In this document: piece after piece, positions 1-5,172 of the stretch | Layout of the letters: the number at the start of each line of letters is the position of its first letter | Position numbering within the stretch: the first letter of the stretch is position 1 | From: an uncultured Ruminococcus sp. | GTDB lineage: Bacteria; Bacillota; Clostridia; Oscillospirales; Ruminococcaceae | Direction: 5' to 3' | Assembly: GCA_947177715.1 (NCBI GenBank) | Contig: CAMWVM010000132.1 | Span: 1-5,172 of the forward strand | DNA: 5,172 bases | The notes under the pieces: model-generated | Databases searched by the model: none | What the model saw: the letters and a program-made list of their open reading frames with translations, nothing else | Told to the model about the DNA's origin: nothing | Translations under genes and position numbers: made by a program

Positions 1-33
1 TCTCGTTGGCTCGGAGATGTGTATAATAGAGAG
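1..33. other. Residual Illumina Nextera transposase adapter (assembly contamination)
   Basis: Positions 1-33 match the Nextera read-2 transposase adapter, including the Tn5 mosaic end, at 30 of 33 bases. There is an unbroken 19-base identical run at 8-26, and the mismatches are at 7, 27 and 31. Read on the minus strand in the thrB frame it gives the tail YYTHLRANE, a variant of the spurious THLRAHE peptide known from adapter-contaminated assemblies. The homoserine kinase reading frame loses family similarity exactly where this segment begins. It is therefore synthetic sequence left at a contig end, not genome. The mismatches suggest low-quality read ends. Confidence 0.93.
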
Positions 34-430
34 GTGCAGGTGCAGTGTTGTCTGGATGCCCCTCAATTTGCGCAGAAAGATCAACCAGATCATCTTTTGT
101 AAGCGGATCGCCGAGCATTTTATTTGCTCCAACAAGTCCAGCAATAATGCAGGCTGAAGACGAGCCTAAGCCTCTTGCCATGGGTATGCTGTTGGTTTGT
201 CTTAGCTTTAGTCCATCCAGCTTTTTACCGCATACATTGAATAGGTCTTTAGCAGATATATATATTAAGTTCTTTTCATCTGTGGGAATATCCAAACCGT
301 CAGATGATGCAATGTCAATGTTATCGCTCTCTTCCATTTCTACATAGTTGTAAAATGTGAGTGCAAGTCCTAAAGCGTCAAAACCTGCCCCAAGGTTAGC
401 GCTTGTGGCAGGTATTTGTATCTTAAACAT
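34..430 (-). CDS. thrB: Homoserine kinase ThrB, 3' end missing (truncated by adapter)
   Basis: ThrB is a cytosolic GHMP-family kinase that phosphorylates L-homoserine with ATP, giving O-phosphohomoserine for threonine synthase. The start is ATG at 430-428, preceded by GAAAGGAAC about 7 bases upstream and 20 bp after the hom stop. The protein opens MFKIQIPATSANLGAGFDAL, the typical ThrB N-terminus. The GHMP ATP-binding loop PMARGLGSSSA is at residues 83-93, and the conserved EGHPDN block is at 123-128. Authentic sequence ends at about residue 132 (APA), where family members normally continue APALLGG. The frame stays open to the window edge, but the last 10 or so residues are adapter. Full-length family members are about 300 residues, so slightly under half is present. 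The substrate-binding C-terminal half is absent for technical reasons, so this is not a pseudogene. It is the last visible gene of the ACT-hom-thrB operon. Confidence 0.95.
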
Positions 431-450
431 AGAATTGTTCCTTTCGGAGA

Positions 451-1689
451 TTAAAGAAGACGAATCTTGCTTGCAATTTCACATGAGTGAGAAAGAATTG
501 TAAGATTTGCGTCAATATCTTCTTCAATCATATTTGGAGTTATAAATGCAATTTCGTTATCAGGTCTGCCGTTTCTTTCAATATACATAAGCTTTCCAAA
601 CATGCCTGAAATAGCTGATTTAAGCTCCTCAGCATCGTCAGCCTTTATGCGGACATACATTGAAACTTCGGTTTTCTTATAGTTGACAACATAGCTCTTG
701 TCTTCACAGTCATCCCAGGACATTGCAAGAACTCTGTTGTGATGTTTAAGACAGTCGATAATATCGCCTACAACTGCTGAAGCAGTTGGAAGCTTTCCTG
801 CGCCCTGTCCATAGAAAAGAACATCGCCAACACCGTCACCTGTAACTGAGATTGCATTGTAAACATCGTCAACTGATGCAAGAAGATTGCTCTTTGAAAC
901 AAGTCGAGGACACACAATAGCGGTAACATGCTCTTTATCAACAGGCTTAACAGAACCTATTAGCTTAATTGCATAACCTGCGTTTTCAGCATATTCAACA
1001 TCATCTAATGTAATGTTTGAAATACCTGAACAATGCACCATGTCAGGATAAATTTGCTTTCCAAAAGCCAGTGAACCAAGAATACAAATCTTTCTGCAAG
1101 CGTCATGTCCTTCAACGTCAGCAGTAGGATCTTTCTCTGCATATCCCAATTCCTGTGCCATTTTAAGTGCAGAGGCAAAATCCATTTGCTCTCTTATCAT
1201 TTTAGTAAGAATAAAGTTTGTAGTACCATTAAGAATACCGCTGATTTGTTCGATTTCGTTACCTGCAAGGCACTTATTAAGAGGTCTGATAATAGGAATA
1301 CCGCCGCCGACGCTTGCTTCAAACAGGTAATTACAGTTATTTTCTCTTGCAATTTTCAATAGTTCAGCGCCATGTGTTGCTACAAGCTCTTTATTTGAAG
1401 TTACAACGCTCTTGCCCTTTGAAAGAAGCTGTTTTGTGTAGTCATAAGCGAAAGTAGCACCTCCGACAACTTCTGCAACAACCTCAACCTCATCATCGTT
1501 GAGAATTATGTTAAAGTCTTTAATCATCTTGTCAGCATATGGGCTGTCAGGGAAATCTCTCAAATCAAGAATATATTTGATTGAACAATCCTTTCCAACC
1601 TTTTTGCAAATAGACTCACGGTTTTTTTCAAACAATTCAACAGTACCTGAGCCTACTACTCCATATCCGATAACAGCGATTTTACTCAT
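451..1689 (-). CDS. hom: Homoserine dehydrogenase
   Basis: This cytosolic enzyme reduces L-aspartate 4-semialdehyde to L-homoserine with NAD(P)H, at the branch point to threonine and methionine. It has 412 residues, a usual length for stand-alone bacterial Hom. The Rossmann loop GYGVVGSG is at residues 8-15, TSNKE with K100 at 97-101, and the family signature GILNGTTNFI at 151-160. The catalytic block runs from E185 through D196 to K200, with the same spacing as the yeast catalytic residues E208, D219 and K223. YGQGAGKLPTASAVVGD at 293-309 closes the catalytic domain. Residues from about 340 to 412 form a C-terminal ACT-like regulatory domain, but the usual DxPG ligand loop reads ADDAEEL (350-356). 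The ATG at 1689 follows AAAGGAAAG at normal spacing. The gene starts 61 bp after the ACT gene stop and ends 20 bp before thrB. No aspartate kinase is fused to it. There is no convincing promoter of its own, so it is probably transcribed from 2241-2269. Confidence 0.97.
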   Translation of the reverse strand: MSKIAVIGYGVVGSGTVELFEKNRESICKKVGKDCSIKYILDLRDFPDSPYADKMIKDFNIILNDDEVEVVAEVVGGATFAYDYTKQLLSKGKSVVTSNKELVATHGAELLKIARENNCNYLFEASVGGGIPIIRPLNKCLAGNEIEQISGILNGTTNFILTKMIREQMDFASALKMAQELGYAEKDPTADVEGHDACRKICILGSLAFGKQIYPDMVHCSGISNITLDDVEYAENAGYAIKLIGSVKPVDKEHVTAIVCPRLVSKSNLLASVDDVYNAISVTGDGVGDVLFYGQGAGKLPTASAVVGDIIDCLKHHNRVLAMSWDDCEDKSYVVNYKKTEVSMYVRIKADDAEELKSAISGMFGKLMYIERNGRPDNEIAFITPNMIEEDIDANLTILSHSCEIASKIRLL

Positions 1690-1750
1690 AAAATAAATCT
1701 TTCCTTTCTTTTGACCTTTATTATCATTGTATATATCAAGTAAACTTTAA

Positions 1751-2197
1751 TTATTCACCAGAAATTATTTTTACATCAACAACTCCGTCAAGCTTTAAAA
1801 GTTCACGTTTTAAAGTTGCAGTATTCTGTATTTCATGGTCAAATCTGATAGAGATCGTAACTGTAGCAACAGAATCAATGGGTATATTCTGATTTATGGT
1901 CAGAATATTCGTGTTAAGCTCATAAAGTTTTGAAATTATTGATGAAAGAACTCCTTTTTCATCTCTTAAAAGGCAATAAACAGAAACAATGTTGTTTGTG
2001 AACTGTTCTTCATAATTGAAAACGGAATCCTTATATTTATAATATGCGCTGCGTGAAATTCCAACAGCTCTGCAGGCTTCAGCAGAAGTTGGAACTTCGC
2101 CTCTTGCTCTAAGCTGTTTGGCAGATAGAACTTTTGAAATGATATCCGGCAAAACTTCAGAGCTTACGATAACTAATTTACCGTCTTTTCCTGCCAA
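1751..2197 (-). CDS. UPF0735 (PheB-type) ACT domain protein, TTG start
   Basis: This 148-residue cytosolic protein resembles the UPF0735 family, which includes Bacillus PheB (about 147 residues). Residues 1-35 carry the family's N-terminal segment. Residues 38-60 (AEACRAVGISRSAYYKYKDSVF) look like a helix-turn-helix. Residues 71-146 form an ACT domain with an intact DEKGVLS loop (79-85) and NILTINQNIP (97-106). ACT domains usually bind amino acids, so a sensor or regulator role for the downstream hom and thrB genes is plausible but inferred; the biochemical function of the family is not settled. I chose TTG 2197: it gives the family length and sits 6 bases after GGGGGTGG. The frame is open further upstream to a TTG at 2269, but that codon is part of the -35 box of the promoter, so the longer 172-residue version would start before its own transcript. 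Confidence 0.88.
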   Translation of the reverse strand: MAGKDGKLVIVSSEVLPDIISKVLSAKQLRARGEVPTSAEACRAVGISRSAYYKYKDSVFNYEEQFTNNIVSVYCLLRDEKGVLSSIISKLYELNTNILTINQNIPIDSVATVTISIRFDHEIQNTATLKRELLKLDGVVDVKIISGE

Positions 2198-2203
2198 ATC
2201 AGT

Positions 2204-2211
2204 CCACCCCC
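2204..2211 (-). promoter_or_regulatory. Ribosome binding site fixing the TTG start of the ACT gene
   Basis: GGGGGTGG on the minus strand ends 6 bases before TTG 2197. It matches the GGAGGTG core at 6 of 7 positions, and the one difference (G for A) still allows a G-U pair with 16S rRNA. The in-frame GTG at 2218 and TTG at 2269 have no comparable upstream site. Confidence 0.7.
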
Positions 2212-2239
2212 AACGCACAAGTGTATTTAAACCAAATAC

Positions 2240-2254
2240 AAATATAACATATTT
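2240..2254. promoter_or_regulatory. Inverted repeat over the -10 element, candidate operator
   Basis: Minus-strand AAATAT-GTT-ATATTT is a perfect 6+6 inverted repeat with a 3-base spacer, covering the end of the promoter spacer and the whole -10 hexamer. A repressor bound here would block the promoter. The repeat is pure A/T in its arms within AT-rich DNA, so chance occurrence is a real alternative. Which protein would bind it is not shown. Confidence 0.25.
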
Positions 2255-2269
2255 TCTGCAAAAAGTCAA
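2241..2269 (-). promoter_or_regulatory. Sigma-70/SigA-type promoter for the ACT-hom-thrB operon
   Basis: On the minus strand TTGACT (2269-2264) and TATATT (2246-2241) are separated by exactly 17 bases, and a TGT extended -10 element lies directly before the second hexamer. The expected transcription start is near 2234, leaving a leader of about 37 bases to TTG 2197. That leader is too short for a T-box or a riboswitch, so control is more likely at initiation. A 15-bp inverted repeat overlaps the -10 element. Confidence 0.8.
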
Positions 2270-2382
2270 GGATTTTTCCCCAATGCACCTTACAAAAATA
2301 AGCCTAAACTAACTGAAATAATGTTGATTTTGCCTAAAGCTGCTGCAATAATTGTTTGGTAAGGGGGCTCGTCATTAAACTT

Positions 2383-3645
2383 CTATTTTTCTTTTAACTG
2401 TATAGTTATAACTTTTGTAGCGTTGTTTTCAACGATAGAGTATTCCTCAAAAGAAACGTTAGCACCAAGTTCAGTAACTGTGTTTTCTAGGATTTCAAAA
2501 AAACCTGCATTATTATCTGATTTGTTAAACAAATCATTAATTACAGATTGAAATTTGTCTTCGGATTCGCATCTGAATCGAATATATTTTTCTGCATTTA
2601 ACAAACATTTTTTCACACTTTGCTCAATTATAGATTTACTGTCAATGTTGTCGAAAAGATACAGTCCTTGTTTTATAAAAAAGTTTTCATTAATTTCATA
2701 TGCAGTTGGATAGTCCATATATTTGTTCGTAATGGATTTGTGATCGCTTTTTATCATATCATCATTGACATTGAAATAATCATATCTGATATAATCATCT
2801 CCAAATAGATTTTTGGGGTCGTCCCAAGTAACGTCAATATGATACCAACATTCGCTAAGATTTACCATGTTCCACATATGAGATTGAACTTCATTTTTTT
2901 CATCACTTGCTTCCCCCATTATGTTTATACATGGTATCCCTGACTTTTCACAAAGCATGGCAAACGCCTTTGAATATCCTTCGCATACTGCTTTTCCGTC
3001 AATCAAACATCCATAAGCGGAGTATATGTTTTCTCCGTTTGCGTCATATTGGCAGTTTTGTACAATATAATCATGAAAGTATTTGATTTTATCATAATCT
3101 GAAAGTGAAGATGCTTTTTCGCATATTTGTGCTATCTTCTCATTAAGTGAGGCAAGTTCATTTTCTCCTGTTTTCTTGCTTCTGCTGTAGTTCATTTCAA
3201 GTCCGGTAACAAATCCATTTTCATCTGTGTATAAACCATAGTTCCCTGATAGTTGATGTATTTGAGAGCATGCCGAGGTTAAAAATGTGAGGAAGTCACC
3301 AATTTCATCAGAGCTTATAACCCCACTGTCAATATTTATTTCTGTTTGATATTCCATTATACCGGTGCATATTTCATTGAAAACCTTGAGTTCCTTTTCG
3401 GATATAGATGAGGTATAATAATTTATAATTTTTGAAAAGTTATAGGTGTCAGATAAGTATTCAGTTTTGCTGTTGTTTTGTTCGTGTATAGATCCATCTG
3501 CTATATAAGTTGAAGCATGGCTTACATGTGTTTGTGCAATATATGAATTATCGCCTATGCTTGTTCCATTGAGCACACAGCCGCTGCAGCATAAAAAAGC
3601 TGCGGCGGCCGTTGATAAACAGATTAATTTATTTTTAAAAGTCAT
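2383..3645 (-). CDS. Exported transglutaminase-like domain protein, probable lipoprotein
   Basis: The protein has 420 residues and starts at ATG 3645, after AAGGA with 7-base spacing. Residues 1-23 form a signal peptide: KNK, then a hydrophobic run ending FLCCSGC. C23 fits a lipoprotein cysteine (SGC), although Cys at -3 instead of Leu or Val is atypical, so ordinary secretion is possible. Residues 24-180 are a linker and an unassigned N-terminal region. The transglutaminase-like core spans about 183-275: DKIKYFHDYIVQN, then AVCEGYSKAF with nucleophile C221, SHMWNMV with H256, and WYHIDVTWDDP with D271. The triad is intact, as in bacterial papain-fold transglutaminase/protease homologues. YDYFNVNDDMIKSDH at 288-302 is typical of the flank following such cores. 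Residues 320-420 form an unassigned C-terminal region. Activity may be crosslinking, hydrolysis or peptidase-like; the substrate is unknown but should lie outside the membrane. It sits 20 bp after the CNNM/CorC-like gene and probably shares its transcript. Confidence 0.87.
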   Translation of the reverse strand: MTFKNKLICLSTAAAAFLCCSGCVLNGTSIGDNSYIAQTHVSHASTYIADGSIHEQNNSKTEYLSDTYNFSKIINYYTSSISEKELKVFNEICTGIMEYQTEINIDSGVISSDEIGDFLTFLTSACSQIHQLSGNYGLYTDENGFVTGLEMNYSRSKKTGENELASLNEKIAQICEKASSLSDYDKIKYFHDYIVQNCQYDANGENIYSAYGCLIDGKAVCEGYSKAFAMLCEKSGIPCINIMGEASDEKNEVQSHMWNMVNLSECWYHIDVTWDDPKNLFGDDYIRYDYFNVNDDMIKSDHKSITNKYMDYPTAYEINENFFIKQGLYLFDNIDSKSIIEQSVKKCLLNAEKYIRFRCESEDKFQSVINDLFNKSDNNAGFFEILENTVTELGANVSFEEYSIVENNATKVITIQLKEK

Positions 3646-3665
3646 TCTATCATCCTTAGTATATT

Positions 3666-5027
3666 TTATTCGTTTTCTGTTACAGTTTCATGCTTTTTAA
3701 TAACTGCACGAAGTTTTTCAATTCGTTTATCTTTAGTTTTTATTACAGAGAATTCTATGTTTTCCCAAGCTACCTCGGGTGTTTGACCGTCCTCAGGGAT
3801 ATATCCCAAAAGGTCGGTTACGAAGCCGCCTATCGTGTCATAGTCTTCATTGTCAGGCAGTTTTTTGCCCAGTATTTCCATAACTTCTTCAGGGTCGGCA
3901 CTGCCCAATAGATCAAAGGTGTTCGGCGTGATTTCCTGAATTTCTTCGTCTTCATCGTCATATTCATCCTGAATGTTGCCCACAATAGATTCAAGCAGGT
4001 CTTCCATAGTGACAATTCCTGCCGTTCCGCCATATTCGTCAACAACAACGGCAATATGGTTTTTCTGTGATGTAAAATATTCAAACAGTTCACCACAGCT
4101 GTTGCTTTCAGGAACATATTTTATTTCTCTCATGAAATCTTTCAGCTTCATTTTTTCAGACTTTTCAGATAAAACAAGCTTTAAAAGATCTTTTGCAAAA
4201 ATAACGCCGCAAATATTATCTATGGTGTCTTCATATACTGGAATTCTTGAGAATCCCTCATTGATCGCAAGCTCAACAGCCTGTTCAACAGGTGAGTTTA
4301 TTTCTACGGCAACCACATCAGTACGGTGAGTCATAACATCACTGATTTCCAAATCATCAAATTCAAAAATATTGCTGATCATTTCAGCCTGCGACTCTTC
4401 AATTCCTCCTGTTTCATTGACAGCATCAACCATCATAAGAATTTCTTCTTCAGTTACTGAATCTTGTTCAGTTCCTGTTTTTATGCCGAACAGCTTTAAA
4501 AGTGCAGTAGTGATTCCTGATGCAATTATTTCAAGCGGGAGAAATACCAAAAGAAACGCTCTGTAAATTCCGCTTGCATTCAGAATAAATCTATTGCTTA
4601 TTTTTCCCCCAGAACAAAGTCGCTTCGGGAGATTTATGCCGAAAACGGTTATTACCAAAGCAAGAATGCAAATAATGATAAAGAATGTTAGTATACAGAT
4701 TACAAAGTAACCCCGGCTTTGGTGATTGTTAAAGCTGAAAATATTCATTAACCTTTTTCGGAGCGGACCAAAGAAATATGCAGTAGTACTTGCAGATAGA
4801 ACAATTATCATAATAGCTCTTGAAATAAGGTTCGTCATTACAAGCCTATTGGGTTTTTCCACAAGTTTTCTTAGGTGCTTGCCATGCTTCGTTCGTTCAG
4901 TAAGTTTTTTTAACTTTGAATCGTTTATTTCAATAATTGCATTTTCACATACGGTAAAGAAAAACATTAAAATTATAATTACCGCACAAATAACAAAGCC
5001 TTGCCACAATCGCCCGACGTCGTCCAT
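3666..5027 (-). CDS. CNNM/CorC-family membrane protein (DUF21, CBS pair, CorC_HlyC)
   Basis: This 453-residue integral membrane protein belongs to the 'hemolysin family'/CorB-CNNM group. Members are linked to Mg2+ or other divalent cation transport; the hemolysin name is historical. DUF21 spans about residues 8-185, with hydrophobic segments at 8-27, 66-86, 108-130 and 153-180. A cytosolic CBS pair follows: CBS1 about 228-286 (VMTHRTDVVAVE, FSRIPVYEDTIDNICGVIFA) and CBS2 about 298-352 (VVVDEYGGTAGIVTMEDLLE). An acidic linker (353-366) leads to a CorC_HlyC domain at about 368-445 (DYDTIGGFVTDLLGYIPEDG). The CBS and CorC parts are highly conserved. DUF21 is less so: the usual GEIxPK motif reads GINLPK (130-135), and the ExAl segment of TM1 reads CENAIIEIND. 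The start is ATG 5027, after AAGGG at about 9-base spacing. A promoter lies at 5080-5108, and the transglutaminase gene follows 20 bp downstream. Family placement is firm; the transported ion is not shown. Confidence 0.92.
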   Translation of the reverse strand: MDDVGRLWQGFVICAVIIILMFFFTVCENAIIEINDSKLKKLTERTKHGKHLRKLVEKPNRLVMTNLISRAIMIIVLSASTTAYFFGPLRKRLMNIFSFNNHQSRGYFVICILTFFIIICILALVITVFGINLPKRLCSGGKISNRFILNASGIYRAFLLVFLPLEIIASGITTALLKLFGIKTGTEQDSVTEEEILMMVDAVNETGGIEESQAEMISNIFEFDDLEISDVMTHRTDVVAVEINSPVEQAVELAINEGFSRIPVYEDTIDNICGVIFAKDLLKLVLSEKSEKMKLKDFMREIKYVPESNSCGELFEYFTSQKNHIAVVVDEYGGTAGIVTMEDLLESIVGNIQDEYDDEDEEIQEITPNTFDLLGSADPEEVMEILGKKLPDNEDYDTIGGFVTDLLGYIPEDGQTPEVAWENIEFSVIKTKDKRIEKLRAVIKKHETVTENE

Positions 5028-5079
5028 AAATCATCGCCCTTTTTAAGTAATTTTTGAAAGAATATTATTTCTCATAATA

Positions 5080-5108
5080 AGTTTACACCATCCAACACGG
5101 TATGTCAA
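5080..5108 (-). promoter_or_regulatory. Sigma-70/SigA-type promoter for the CNNM-transglutaminase unit
   Basis: On the minus strand there is a perfect -35 TTGACA (5108-5103), a 17-base spacer, and TAAACT (5085-5080), which matches the -10 consensus at 4 of 6 positions including the key TA and final T. Transcription would start near 5073, giving a leader of about 45 bases to ATG 5027. No riboswitch-sized leader is present, so an M-box type Mg2+ sensor does not fit here. Confidence 0.65.
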
Positions 5109-5130
5109 TAGCAATTAATTCAAATAAGGG

Positions 5131-5170
5131 CTTGCCCGTTTTCAACGTGGCAAGGTCAGCTTCAGCTGAC
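5131..5170. repeat. Two abutting hairpins, possible dispersed palindromic element
   Basis: The first hairpin (5131-5154) pairs CTTGCC with GGCAAG. It continues through a single bulged T (5148) into CGTT/AACG around the triloop TTC, giving 10 base pairs. The second hairpin follows with no gap: GTCAGC (5155-5160), loop TTCA, GCTGAC (5165-5170). A shorter alternative GGGC-TT-GCCC at 5128-5137 overlaps the first. Neither hairpin is followed by a clean T-tract on the minus strand, so a standard terminator for an upstream gene fits poorly. The position at a contig end is what a multi-copy repeat would give, but copy number cannot be seen here. Confidence 0.45.
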
Positions 5171-5172
5171 GT

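Noticed and set aside
45..347. Plus-strand open frame of 100 codons
   Set aside because: It lies antisense to thrB, whose minus-strand translation shows the conserved GHMP motifs. It is a shadow frame.
1..430. Natural pseudogenisation of thrB
   Set aside because: The loss of similarity coincides exactly with the sequencing adapter, so the truncation is technical.
1690..1750. Possible promoter for hom in the 61-bp gap after the ACT gene
   Set aside because: TTTACT and TAATAA/GATAAT hexamers exist in the AT-rich spacer, but none has 16-18 base spacing. Co-transcription from 2241-2269 is simpler.
2198..2234. T-box or riboswitch leader in front of the ACT-hom-thrB operon
   Set aside because: The predicted leader is only about 37 bases, with no T-box sequence and no terminator/antiterminator pair.
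2302..2338. Direct repeat GCCTAAA at 2302-2308 and 2332-2338
   Set aside because: There are only two 7-base copies, 30 bases apart, and they lie upstream of the -35 box. It could be an activator site, but nothing else supports it.
2288..2364. CCTTAC (2288-2293) pairing with GTAAGG (2359-2364) as a terminator or leader structure
   Set aside because: The 6-bp arms are 65 bases apart with no T-tract. This is too weak and too common by chance to call.
3830..4117. Minus-strand 95-codon frame inside the CNNM-like gene
   Set aside because: It is an out-of-frame overlap with the well-conserved CBS2 and CorC_HlyC coding sequence and has no recognisable family features.
5028..5079. Mg2+-sensing M-box riboswitch upstream of the CNNM-like gene
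   Set aside because: The predicted leader is about 45 bases, far shorter than an M-box, and shows no conserved core.

Overview
The window looks like a short contig from a low-to-moderate GC member of the Clostridia, most likely a gut Oscillospiraceae/Ruminococcaceae type. This placement rests on protein style, AT-rich intergenic DNA, AGGA-type ribosome binding sites and a TTG start; no 16S or other marker is present. The left edge carries a degraded copy of an Illumina Nextera transposase adapter, so this is probably a whole shotgun assembly contig. All five genes lie on the minus strand and read from right to left.

Layout, in transcription order. At the far right (5131-5170) are two abutting hairpins, possibly a dispersed palindromic element. 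A good sigma-70 type promoter (5080-5108) follows. It precedes a two-gene unit: a CNNM/CorC-type membrane protein (DUF21, CBS pair and CorC_HlyC domains, 3666-5027) and, 20 bp downstream, an exported transglutaminase-like protein with an intact Cys-His-Asp triad (2383-3645). The 185-bp gap at 2198-2382 has no clear intrinsic terminator but contains a strong promoter (2241-2269).

That promoter drives a threonine-branch amino-acid operon: a UPF0735/PheB-type ACT protein starting at TTG 2197, then hom (homoserine dehydrogenase) and thrB (homoserine kinase). Hom reduces aspartate semialdehyde to homoserine and ThrB phosphorylates homoserine, the step before threonine synthase. The ACT protein has an HTH-like segment and may be a small amino-acid-responsive regulator. 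thrB is cut off by the adapter after about 132 codons, so thrC or any later gene is not visible.

The genes are mostly conventional. The points worth a second look are the adapter chimera, the separate ACT protein beside a Hom whose own ACT domain lacks the usual glycine loop, the pairing of an exported transglutaminase with a CNNM-like protein whose membrane domain has altered signature residues, and the tandem hairpins at the right end. I found no convincing undescribed system, CRISPR array, RNA gene or mobile element.
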